From CAYGAW01 sp964347945 (GTDB taxonomy: Bacteria; Chloroflexota; Anaerolineae; UBA7937; B3-Chlor), in NCBI GenBank assembly GCA_964347945.1, contig CAYGAW010000159.1, positions 1 through 20,462 on the forward strand: 20,462 nt of DNA. Direction: 5' to 3'. How positions within the stretch are numbered: the stretch's first letter is position 1; every line of letters begins with the position of its first letter. Below, one piece after another: positions 1-6,858 of this stretch. A program made the position numbers and the translations under genes. The notes under the pieces were generated by a model. That model was not told the DNA's origin and made no database searches. It saw nothing but the letters and a program-made list of their open reading frames with translations.

Positions 1-1
1 C

Positions 2-1144
2 TCTGCAGAGGAACTGATCAACGTCTGCCCCACGTGTGGCAAGGTCCCCTTCGCATCCTACGACCTGGAGCGTATCTCCACGATTCTGCGCAAGGAAGAC
101 CTGCGTTCTCGAGAGACAACCCTCTGGCGATACAAGGAACTCCTGCCTGTGGCCACAGGAGCGGTGAGCCTGGGCGAGGGGCTGACGCCCATTCTCAAGG
201 CGAAGCGGCTGGGCGCCAAGCTGGGTTGCCCTCACCTTTACATCAAAGAGGAGGGGCTGAACCCGACCGGGACCTTCAAGTGTCGCGGGCTGTCCGTCGC
301 TGTCTCCAGAGCCAAGGAGTTGGGAGCTGAGATCCTGGCCATGCCCTCAGCTGGTAATGCGGGGGCGGCCCTGGCTGCCTACGGCGCCAAAGCGGGCCTC
401 GAGACTTGGGTTTTCATGCCAGACACCGCTCCCGAAATGAACAAGCTGCAGTGTCAGACCCACGGAGCTCACCTCATTCTCGTCGACGGTCTGATTGACG
501 CAGCGGGCAGAGAGGCCGAAAGGATGGGACGGGAGCGTGGCTGGTTCGACGTCTCCACCCTCAAGGAGCCCTACCGGGTCGAAGGTAAGAAGACCATGGG
601 ACTCGAGATCGCGGAGCAGTTCTCCTGGCGCCTGCCGGAGGTCATCATTTACCCCACGGGAGGGGGCACCGGCCTGATTGGCATGTGGAAGGCCTTCGAT
701 GAATTGGGTCGCCTGGGATGGATCGGGAATGAGCGACCACGCATGGTCGCCGTCCAATCGACGGGATGCGCGCCCATCGTGAAGGCCTTCGAGGAAGGTG
801 TGACCCACGCTGAACCATGGCCTGATGCGCAGACCATCGCGCCCGGGCTCAACGTACCAGCTCCCTTCGCGGACTACCTCATCTTGAAGGTGCTCCGCGA
901 AAGCGGCGGGGCTGCGCTCAGTGTGACCGATGAAGAAATCCTGGCCGCCATTGGAGAAATGGCACGCGAGGAGGGCATCCTCGCCTGCCCGGAGGGCGCG
1001 GCCACCCTGGCTGGACTCAGGCGACTCTTGGCCTCTGGTACGGTCTCGGCCTCCGAATCGATACTGCTTCTCAACACCGGCTCGGGGCTGATCTATCCAG
1101 AGCTGGTGAGAGTCGCGGTCAGCCGCTCCGCGAACGACGGGTGA
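2..1144 (+). CDS. thrC: Threonine synthase family PLP enzyme, 5' end outside window
   Basis: This PLP-dependent fold-type II enzyme most likely makes threonine and phosphate from O-phosphohomoserine in the cytoplasm. The reading frame is open from base 2, so the gene begins upstream of the window; GTG at 149 lies inside it. Visible residues start with a zinc-ribbon-like VCPTCGK and a YDLE segment, typical of the threonine synthase N-terminus. The PLP lysine is in PTGTFKCRG (Lys codon 278-280). SAGNAGAA and the glycine-rich phosphate-binding loop PTGGGTGLIG follow. About 380 residues are visible, near full family length. Oddity: classical threonine synthases have Asp right after the PLP Lys (SFKDRG), whereas here it is Cys. 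The enzyme may therefore belong to the FK(A/C)RG subgroup, whose substrate is less certain. No homoserine or aspartate pathway gene is beside it. Confidence 0.85.
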   Translation, partial: SAEELINVCPTCGKVPFASYDLERISTILRKEDLRSRETTLWRYKELLPVATGAVSLGEGLTPILKAKRLGAKLGCPHLYIKEEGLNPTGTFKCRGLSVAVSRAKELGAEILAMPSAGNAGAALAAYGAKAGLETWVFMPDTAPEMNKLQCQTHGAHLILVDGLIDAAGREAERMGRERGWFDVSTLKEPYRVEGKKTMGLEIAEQFSWRLPEVIIYPTGGGTGLIGMWKAFDELGRLGWIGNERPRMVAVQSTGCAPIVKAFEEGVTHAEPWPDAQTIAPGLNVPAPFADYLILKVLRESGGAALSVTDEEILAAIGEMAREEGILACPEGAATLAGLRRLLASGTVSASESILLLNTGSGLIYPELVRVAVSRSANDG

Positions 1145-1250
1145 GCTGGGTCTACGTAGACGGGCGGTCCCCAAGCCGCATCCATCGGTCTACTCAGGTG
1201 TTCTACAAGTTGACTCAGCCTGCATCTACCAACGCAGAGAGGTGTTGACG

Positions 1251-2411
1251 ATGACCCAGCTTCTCATCGAGGAGATTCCCCTAGGCGATGTCCGCCTCCG
1301 CGACTTCGTGGAAGTGCCCTGGCGCCTCCATAGGGACGATCCCAACTGGACGCCTCCACTCCGTGCCGACTACCTGGGCAGCAGACTGCTGGGACTACCA
1401 GGGTTGCTCACACCTCGACACCCGTATCACCGACATGCAGAGGTGACGCACTTCCTTGCCAGGCGAGACCGCGATCTGTTGGGGCGCGTCTCCGCAGCTA
1501 TCAACCGCCGCTTCAACGATTATCATCGCACACAGATCGGTTTCTTTGGCTTCTTCGACACCGTGGAGGATTATGAGGTCGCTAGCGCCCTCCTGGACGC
1601 CGCTCGCAAGTGGGTCAAAAGGCGAGGAATGAAGATGTTGCGGGGGCCAGGAGAGTATTCCAATGCGACTCATGAGCGGCAGGGAGTTCTCATCTACGGC
1701 TTCCAGCACCCGCCCACCGTCGAACTGACCCATAACCCACCCTACTACAACCAGTTGCTCGAGCGGTATGGATTCCACAAAGCCAAAGACTATCACGCCC
1801 ACGTGGGGAACCAGCTCAGATCAGAGGTTGCGGAGCGCCTGGCTCGTGTGGAGAATCACGTTCGCACTCGATACGGCATCACGACTCGCAAAGCCAATCT
1901 GAAGAACCTAGACCAAGAGATTCAGCTCCTGGTGAAGATCTACAACGAGGCCTGGAGTGACAACTGGGGATTTCTGCCCCTCACCAATGAGGAAACCCAT
2001 TCGCTGGCTGAAAGCCTGCGTCCGGTGCTGGTTCCAGATCTGCTTCGATTCGCCTACGTGAAGGGCGAGCCGGCGGCGGTCGTCGGGGGCCTGCCCGATC
2101 TATACGTGCCCTTGCGCCCTCGCTGGCGCTGGCCTCTTGACACCGACCTCATGCGCATGCTGCGCGTACTGCTGCAGCGCCGCCGCATCCCGCGGCTGCG
2201 AGGCATGTTCTTCGGTATTCGCCCAGCCTTCAAGCGGATGGGCATCGATGCCGTCCTGTTCCACGAGATCCTCACTTCGGCCCTACGCCTGGGGTTCAAT
2301 TGGCTCGAGACCTCCATGATGCTGGAGGACAACGAGGACATCGTCAGGTTGGTCGAGGCTGTGGGCCTTCGTCTCTACAAGACCTGGCGCATCTACGACT
2401 TGGATCTGTAG
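1251..2411 (+). CDS. GNAT-like N-acetyltransferase family protein, uncharacterised
   Basis: The 386-residue protein resembles a widespread family of uncharacterised GNAT-fold proteins (YghO-like). Family-like signatures are an N-terminal PWRLHRDDPNWTPPL segment, the core strand IGFFGFFDTVED, a RGPGEYSNATHE turn where relatives usually have RGP-x-N-x-S, and HNPPYYNQLLERYGF. A second acetyltransferase-like half ends with FNWLETSMMLEDN. The substrate is unknown. I chose ATG 1251 because AGAGAGGTG (1236-1244) sits six bases upstream; GTG 1242 overlaps that Shine-Dalgarno and is unlikely. It follows thrC by 106 bases with no clear promoter or terminator, so co-transcription is possible. It converges on pheT, and I see no canonical intrinsic terminator in the 148 bases between them (2412-2559). 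Confidence 0.75.
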   Translation: MTQLLIEEIPLGDVRLRDFVEVPWRLHRDDPNWTPPLRADYLGSRLLGLPGLLTPRHPYHRHAEVTHFLARRDRDLLGRVSAAINRRFNDYHRTQIGFFGFFDTVEDYEVASALLDAARKWVKRRGMKMLRGPGEYSNATHERQGVLIYGFQHPPTVELTHNPPYYNQLLERYGFHKAKDYHAHVGNQLRSEVAERLARVENHVRTRYGITTRKANLKNLDQEIQLLVKIYNEAWSDNWGFLPLTNEETHSLAESLRPVLVPDLLRFAYVKGEPAAVVGGLPDLYVPLRPRWRWPLDTDLMRMLRVLLQRRRIPRLRGMFFGIRPAFKRMGIDAVLFHEILTSALRLGFNWLETSMMLEDNEDIVRLVEAVGLRLYKTWRIYDLDL

Positions 2412-2559
2412 GCGGAGTTCGCGCCGTATCGCTCGCTCGCAAGCACCCTTCAGCCCCCAGTACGGGCCGTCGAGAAACAGAGATTGAAGACGCTGCTCGC
2501 GCCCTCAAATCGCCCCAACACGAACCCCGGCATCGGACGCCCGCCACAGCAGAGGGCTC

Positions 2560-5046
2560 CTATTCCCGCAGCTTGGCTCCTATTTCCTTCTCCAATCGGC
2601 CAGCAATCCTGGTATGGACCTTCGCCACCTCCCTGTCGGTGAGAGTCCTCTCAGCATGCCGGTAGGTCAACGAGTAGGCCAGGCTCTTCTTGCCAGCAGG
2701 TGTCGGCTCGCCCCGATAGACGTCGAACAGGGTCACCTCCTCCAGAAGTTCTCCCCCCGCGACCCAGATGAGACCCTCCACCTGTTGCGCAGGCACATCT
2801 TCATCCACAATCAGCGACATGTCCTGGCTGATCGCAGGGAAGCGCGAGACGGGTTGGAGATAGCGGACAGGCTCCACCTGTGACAGAAGCTCCTCCAGGT
2901 CCAACTCCAGCAGGGTAACGGGCTGAGCCGGAAGCTCGAAGCTTTGCCGTACCTTGGGATCCACTTCGCCGAACACCCCTATCTCCACATCCGCCACCTT
3001 CAAAGTCGCGCAACCTCCCGGACGGAATGTCGGGTGTTCCGCGGGAGTGAAACTCCTCTCGGTCAAACCTAGGCGATCGAGGAGCGTCTCCACCACGCCC
3101 TTCAGATCGTAGAAATCCTCGTAGCCCGGCTGGTCAATGAGCCAGGAACGTCGGGTGCGAGGACCCGTCATCGCTATGCCCAGACGTCGAGGCTCGTCGG
3201 GCAGTTGCTTTCCCCGCTGCGGCAGGTAGACCCGTCCGATCTCGAAGAGAGTCACCCGATCTGTGTAACGCAGGTTGTCCCTCACGGTCTCCAGCAGACT
3301 GGACATCAGCGTGCGGCGCATGTACTCTCGCTCCGTGGTGAGGGGGTTCGAGATTCTAATGTAATCTGCGGGGCTGGGCTCCTCCACGCCCGGGTCCAGC
3401 TTGGCAAAGGCTTCCAGATTGCTCAACGAATAGGTTATGGCCTCTGTGAGTCCGCAGCCGACGAGGATGTCTCTGATCCGCTCTTCCCCCTCCAGGGAGT
3501 AATCACGCTGCTGTGGGGGCAACTCGTCTTTCATCAGCGTGGTGGGCAGCCTGTCGTAGCCATAGACACGAGCGACCTCTTCAATGAGATCTGAAGGGAT
3601 GCTAACGTCCAGGCGGTAGTGGGGCACGATGGCATGAATGACCTCCTCTTCCACCTGGCAGTCGAACTCCAAAGATTCCAGGATATTCACTATCTGCTCA
3701 GTCTCCAAGGCGATGCCGAGGATCCGCTCCACCTCTTGAGGAGTCAAGTCCACAACCTTGGTCTCAGGTTTGACAGGATAAGCGTCCGCGTAACCCTCCT
3801 CGACAGTGCCGCCAGCCAATTCCTCCATCAGTCTCGCGGAGCGCTCCACGGCGATCATCGTCAGCTCAGGAGGCACGCCACGCCCAAAGCGCGAGGCGGC
3901 CTCGCTCGGGAGCTTCAATGCCTGCGACGTTCGGCGCACGCTGATGTAGTTGAAATTGGCCGATTCGATGAGGATGTTCGTGGTCCCGTGTGTGACCTCA
4001 CTCTCCAGCCCACCCATGACTCCCGCGATGGCGACGGGCCCACCGCCGTCAGTTATGAGCAGAGTATCCTCGGTCAAGCTCCGCATGACTCCATCCAGGG
4101 TCACCATTCTCTCGCCCGGGCCAGCGCGCCGAACAATGATGATTGGCAAAGCCGACGGAGGTGTCTTGCCATCTCTGTCGCGTAGCAGATCGTAGTCGAA
4201 GGCGTGCAGCGGTTGGCCCCACTCCAACATCACGTAGTTGGTGATATCCACGATGTTGTTGATGGGCCTCATCCCCGCCAAGCTCAGGCGCCGCTGCATC
4301 CAAGGAGGCGAAGGGCCTATCTGCACATCCCTTACAAGGGCGGCCGAGTAGCGAGGACACAACTCTGGATCGGCGATCTCCAGTTCCACCCAGGGCGTAG
4401 ACGCAGTTCCCGCCTTTTTGGCCAACTGGGGCCAATCGCCAAGTCTCACCTCCTGCTGGGTCAGAGCAGCCACCTCCCGGGCCACACCGACGATGGAGAA
4501 GCAACGGGCCAGATTTGGAGTGAGGTCCAGCTCTACAATTGTGTCGCCCATGTAGTCCTGCAAGGGCACACCGATGGGTGCATCATCCTCCAGAATCATG
4601 ATCCCCTCATGAGCGTCGGAGATGCCCAGCTCCTTCTCGGAGCACACCATACCCTCGGAGCGAACACCCCGGATCTTGGTCGGCTTCAGGGTCATGTATC
4701 TCAGTTCTTCGGCATGCCCGTCGATCAGTCGCGCACCCGTGGTGGCGAAAGGCACCCTCTGGCCCTTGTCGCCGACGCGGATATTGGGCGCACCGGTGAC
4801 CACGGCCATGGGCTGCTCCGCCCCATACTCCACCACCGCGATAGTCAACCGATCTGCATTGGGGTGGGGCCGCACCTCCACAATCTTCCCCACGAAGAGC
4901 TTCTCTCTGTCCCACTCCGAGCCTATCTCTTCGATGGCCGCTACCTCGAGGCCCGCCAGAGTCATCCTCTCAGCAAGCTCGGAAATCGGCAGGGTTATGT
5001 CAACGTAGTCGCCCAGCCAACTCAACGGCATTCTCATAATAGTCAT
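2560..5046 (-). CDS. pheT: Phenylalanine--tRNA ligase beta subunit
   Basis: This is the beta subunit of the cytoplasmic alpha2-beta2 phenylalanyl-tRNA synthetase; it binds tRNAPhe and hydrolyses mischarged Tyr-tRNAPhe. The 828 residues match the full bacterial length. In order they show an N-terminal lead-in (MPLSWLGDYVDI), an EMAP-II-like tRNA-binding domain at about 45-160 (VRPHPNADRL, VTGAPNIRVGDKG, SEGMVCSEKELG), the B3/B4 editing region, B5, the catalytic-like core (TNILIESANF, SRFGRGVPPE), and a C-terminal FDX-ACB anticodon-binding domain at about 735-828 (RFPAISQDMSLIVDE). The start at 5046 has GAGAGGAGA five bases upstream. It lies 59 bases after the pheS stop in the same operon. I see no truncation or missing domain. 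Confidence 0.97.
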   Translation of the reverse strand: MTIMRMPLSWLGDYVDITLPISELAERMTLAGLEVAAIEEIGSEWDREKLFVGKIVEVRPHPNADRLTIAVVEYGAEQPMAVVTGAPNIRVGDKGQRVPFATTGARLIDGHAEELRYMTLKPTKIRGVRSEGMVCSEKELGISDAHEGIMILEDDAPIGVPLQDYMGDTIVELDLTPNLARCFSIVGVAREVAALTQQEVRLGDWPQLAKKAGTASTPWVELEIADPELCPRYSAALVRDVQIGPSPPWMQRRLSLAGMRPINNIVDITNYVMLEWGQPLHAFDYDLLRDRDGKTPPSALPIIIVRRAGPGERMVTLDGVMRSLTEDTLLITDGGGPVAIAGVMGGLESEVTHGTTNILIESANFNYISVRRTSQALKLPSEAASRFGRGVPPELTMIAVERSARLMEELAGGTVEEGYADAYPVKPETKVVDLTPQEVERILGIALETEQIVNILESLEFDCQVEEEVIHAIVPHYRLDVSIPSDLIEEVARVYGYDRLPTTLMKDELPPQQRDYSLEGEERIRDILVGCGLTEAITYSLSNLEAFAKLDPGVEEPSPADYIRISNPLTTEREYMRRTLMSSLLETVRDNLRYTDRVTLFEIGRVYLPQRGKQLPDEPRRLGIAMTGPRTRRSWLIDQPGYEDFYDLKGVVETLLDRLGLTERSFTPAEHPTFRPGGCATLKVADVEIGVFGEVDPKVRQSFELPAQPVTLLELDLEELLSQVEPVRYLQPVSRFPAISQDMSLIVDEDVPAQQVEGLIWVAGGELLEEVTLFDVYRGEPTPAGKKSLAYSLTYRHAERTLTDREVAKVHTRIAGRLEKEIGAKLRE

Positions 5047-5105
5047 GACTGTCTCCTCTCACAGGGCAATTGCATCATCGAGGCCGGGGCGTCAGCACCT
5101 CTGGT

Positions 5106-6125
5106 CTATCCAAACTGCTTCGAGAAGCGGAGATCATTACCGTAGAAGTATCGAATGTCGTCGATGTCATACTTGATCATAGCGACGCGCTCTGGCCCCA
5201 TGCCGAAGGCGAACCCGCTGTAGACATCGGGATCGTATCCCCCATTCCTCAGCACCTGAGGATGGACCATGCCGGCCCCGCAGATCTCCACCCAGCCCGT
5301 GTACTTGCACACTCGGCAGCCTTCGCCCCCGCAGATGATACAGTCCATGTCCACCTCCACGCTGGGCTCGGTGAACGGGAAGTAGCTACAGCGGAAACGG
5401 ACCTGCCTGTCTGAGCCGAACATCTGCCTGGCGAAATCCACCATCGTCCCCTTGAGATCAGCCAGAGTGATGCTCTTGCCGACCGCCAGGCCCTCCACCT
5501 GGTAGAACATGGACTCCGAGCGAGCGGTGACCGCTTCGTATCGGTAGCACTTCCCAGGCAGTATCACACGGAGTGGATCCGGGCAGTGCTTTCTCATGCT
5601 GCGTATCTGGCCGGGCGAGGTATGGGTACGTAGCACCACCTCGGGATTCACGTAGAACGTGTCCCACATGTCCCTGGCCGGATGATGAGGCGGCATGTTC
5701 AGCAGCTCGAAGTTCAGGTAGTCTGTCTCCACCTCCGGCCACTCCTCCACCAGGAAGCCCATCTGTCCGAAGATGGCGTACATCTCCCGCAAGGTTAGAG
5801 TGGTGAGATGCAGCCGACCTAACTTGACGGGTCGGCCCGGCAGAGTAACATCAAGGGCCTCGGTGGTCTCCACTGTGGGTCGACTTAGCTCCTCTAGGCG
5901 GGCCTCGTAGCTCTCTTGCAGAAGCTCCTTCAGTTCATTAGCAGCCTGACCAAAAGCAGGCCGTTCCTCCGCGGGAGCTTCGCTGATGCTCCGCACCACC
6001 TGCGTCACTGCCCCTCCTTTGCGACCCAGGTATCTGATGCGCCAGTCGTCCAACTCACCAAGGTTGGAGGTGGCTTCCAGATCCTCCAGAGCTTGCTTTC
6101 TCAACTCTTGTACCTTCTTCAGCAT
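5106..6125 (-). CDS. pheS: Phenylalanine--tRNA ligase alpha subunit
   Basis: This is the catalytic class II subunit, which activates Phe with ATP and charges tRNAPhe. It has 339 residues, the normal length. The N-terminal coiled-coil arm is at about 1-85; class II motifs follow, including HPARDMWDTFYV, the motif 2 region GKCYRYEAVTARSESMFYQVEG, EPSVEVDMD and the motif 3 region SGFAFGMGPERVAM. An insertion carries C262, C265, C270 and C273 (CIICGGEGCRVC), a probable metal knuckle found in a subset of bacterial PheS proteins and absent from the Thermus and E. coli types. The ATG at 6125 has AAGGAG about nine bases upstream. Expression is probably controlled by the leader at 6126-6313, whose terminator hairpin ends just before this ribosome-binding site. 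Confidence 0.97.
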   Translation of the reverse strand: MLKKVQELRKQALEDLEATSNLGELDDWRIRYLGRKGGAVTQVVRSISEAPAEERPAFGQAANELKELLQESYEARLEELSRPTVETTEALDVTLPGRPVKLGRLHLTTLTLREMYAIFGQMGFLVEEWPEVETDYLNFELLNMPPHHPARDMWDTFYVNPEVVLRTHTSPGQIRSMRKHCPDPLRVILPGKCYRYEAVTARSESMFYQVEGLAVGKSITLADLKGTMVDFARQMFGSDRQVRFRCSYFPFTEPSVEVDMDCIICGGEGCRVCKYTGWVEICGAGMVHPQVLRNGGYDPDVYSGFAFGMGPERVAMIKYDIDDIRYFYGNDLRFSKQFG

Positions 6126-6148
6126 GGCTCACACTCCTTCATATGAAA

Positions 6149-6178
6149 AGCCCTCTTCAAGATATCATGAAGAGGGCT
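6149..6178 (-). terminator. Attenuator terminator of pheST
   Basis: On the minus strand, AGCCCTCTTCA (6178-6168) and TGAAGAGGGCT (6159-6149) form a perfect 11-bp stem with an 8-base loop. Four T residues (one in the stem) and CAT follow. It lies after the pheST promoter and leader peptide and ends about 24 bases before the pheS start, so it would stop transcription before the genes. Its 5' arm is also complementary to an upstream leader segment (6233-6239). The U-tract is short, so unassisted termination may be incomplete. Confidence 0.8.
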
Positions 6179-6205
6179 CTGTCGATCAGATGAAGCTTTG
6201 CCGCG

Positions 6206-6286
6206 TCATCCAGGCGGCATGGGTGAACAAGTGCCCTCTATGGCACTCCTAAAGACGAAGGTCCTCATCCCCCAACGAACAGCCAT
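6206..6286 (-). CDS. Candidate pheST leader peptide (26 aa)
   Basis: A short reading frame lies between the pheST promoter and the attenuator. It begins MAVRWGMRTFVFRS, and its ATG at 6286 has GGTGGAG (GGAG 6295-6292) five bases upstream, a good Shine-Dalgarno. Codons 10-12 are TTC GTC TTT (6259-6251), so two of three are Phe, placed four bases before segment 1 of the leader hairpins. The stop is TGA at 6208-6206. The product itself is probably of no use; its translation would report charged tRNAPhe, as PheM does for pheST in E. coli, although the two peptides share no similarity I can see. The frame is also open upstream, but the promoter at 6320-6348 makes a longer protein implausible. Confidence 0.6.
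   Translation of the reverse strand: MAVRWGMRTFVFRSAIEGTCSPMPPG
6230..6247 (-). promoter_or_regulatory. pheST leader pause/anti-antiterminator hairpin (segments 1 and 2)
   Basis: AGTGCC (6247-6242) pairs with GGCACT (6235-6230) around an ATAGAG loop, giving six perfect base pairs. The second half overlaps AGAGGGC (6239-6233), which is the exact complement of GCCCTCT in the 5' arm of the attenuator. The 1:2 and 2:3 pairings are therefore mutually exclusive, the logic of an amino-acid-biosynthesis attenuator. A ribosome stalled on the TTT at 6253-6251 would cover segment 1 and leave segment 2 free to act as antiterminator. Confidence 0.6.
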
Positions 6287-6319
6287 CGTCTCTCCACCCA
6301 AATCCTCTGTTTGATAGAG

Positions 6320-6348
6320 ATTATAGCACAGATTCTCAGATTTGGCAA
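6320..6348 (-). promoter_or_regulatory. Sigma70-type promoter of the pheST operon
   Basis: TTGCCA (6348-6343) and TATAAT (6325-6320) are separated by exactly 17 bases, with a TGn extended -10 element directly before TATAAT. The start site should be near 6313, giving a leader of about 190 bases ahead of pheS. It faces away from the promoter at 6368-6396, with 19 bases between the two -35 boxes. Confidence 0.85.
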
Positions 6349-6367
6349 GGTCTCTATGCCTCCACGA

Positions 6368-6396
6368 TTGACACAGTCTGTCAGACAAGCTATAAT
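6368..6396 (+). promoter_or_regulatory. Perfect-consensus divergent sigma70 promoter with internal dyad
   Basis: TTGACA (6368-6373), a 17-base spacer and TATAAT (6391-6396) match the sigma70 consensus exactly. The -35 box and spacer also hold the inverted repeat TGACA-N5-TGTCA (6369-6383) and an overlapping GTCTG-T-CAGAC (6376-6386). A protein bound there would block RNA polymerase, so this may be an operator. The promoter points at a non-coding stretch and, 460 bases on, the GNAT gene at 6859. Confidence 0.8.
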
Positions 6397-6858
6397 CCAA
6401 TATGCTCCTTCCCGGCAGCCTTTGTTGAGGATTCCGCGATGACGTCGCGTGGTGGGCAAAGATCAAGAACAAGGTGAGGACTTTGAGCGGGCTCCTGAAA
6501 AAGGTGCGAAATGTGTCGGTAGCACTACCATTCAGCCCACGCCGGCGCACAACGCCGAACGGAGCCCCCCGCACCCCCCCCGATCCGCCAAGCCAACGCG
6601 CGCGCGACACCACTCCACAAGCCATCAAGCCGATCACCTCAAAGTTCAGCAATCTCACTACGCACTCCATGGCACGCTTCGAAACTCTGAGTCTGGCCCC
6701 AGGGGGTTCTGTGCTGTCGCATGGACAACTCGCCGGCCATTGCCGGCGGAAGAGCGCGACAGCGACATCAGGTGGAGAACACCGAGGAAGGCCAGTGGAG
6801 AATCCTGTGAACTCCCAATCATGGACAGATAAGCTATAGGACGGAGGTAAGACTATCT
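6397..6858 (+). ncRNA. Long untranslated leader or candidate structured RNA
   Basis: This is the only gene-free stretch over 300 bases in the window. It sits directly after a perfect promoter and ends at the Shine-Dalgarno of the GNAT gene. The two reading frames that cross it (6449-6832 and 6474-6839) lack good ribosome-binding sites and encode low-complexity Pro/Arg/Ser-rich sequence, so I do not call them genes. Hairpins I can draw: CGCGA/TCGCG (6435-6449), GTGGGC/GCCCAC (6452-6457 with 6535-6540) enclosing GGTA/TACC (6518-6529), CGGCG/CGCCG (6543-6557), a nested 8+7 bp structure (6713-6763) and GGTG/CACC (6771-6783). C6 and C8 runs lie at 6565-6581. It does not match tmRNA, 4.5S or RNase P RNA signatures I know. 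GC-rich DNA gives chance hairpins, so an RNA gene is only a possibility. Confidence 0.35.
6713..6763 (+). other. Nested inverted repeat, two coaxial stems
   Basis: GCTGTCGC (6713-6720) is the exact reverse complement of GCGACAGC (6756-6763). Inside it CGCCGGC (6731-6737) pairs exactly with GCCGGCG (6742-6748) around a CATT loop. The internal loop has 10 bases on the 5' side and 7 on the 3' side. No T-tract follows, so it is not a simple intrinsic terminator. It is the strongest structural signal in the leader of the gene at 6859. Confidence 0.6.

Noticed and set aside
1150..1161. Perfect 12-base palindrome GTCTACGTAGAC after thrC
   Set aside because: No loop, no T-tract and no second copy nearby; too short to call an operator or terminator.
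347..1174. Long minus-strand frame opposite thrC
   Set aside because: Mirrors a well-supported PLP enzyme; no domain and no start signal, a GC-rich shadow.
4204..5145. 313-codon plus-strand frame opposite pheT
   Set aside because: Covers the highly conserved pheT N-terminal and tRNA-binding region in antisense; composition is His/Gln/Pro-rich noise.
6126..6313. T-box riboswitch upstream of pheS
   Set aside because: The leader is short, and the conserved T-box sequence and specifier-loop features are missing; the nearest match (TGGATGACGCGG) has an insertion. Leader-peptide attenuation fits better.
6287..6670. Minus-strand frame of 154 codons that ends as the pheS leader peptide
   Set aside because: The strong promoter at 6348-6320 lies inside it and its upstream part has no start signal; only the last 26 codons are a plausible peptide.
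6449..6839. Two plus-strand reading frames of 121 and 127 codons between the divergent promoter and the acetyltransferase
   Set aside because: No clear ribosome-binding site, low-complexity Pro/Arg/Ser content and no recognisable domain; more likely non-coding.
6475..6840. Fragments resembling RNase P RNA (GAGGACTTTGAGCGGGCTCC near 6476, GGAAGAGCGC near 6748)
   Set aside because: The conserved GAGGAAAGUCC core and the ACAGAA segment are absent, and the distance between the fragments does not fit a bacterial RNase P RNA.
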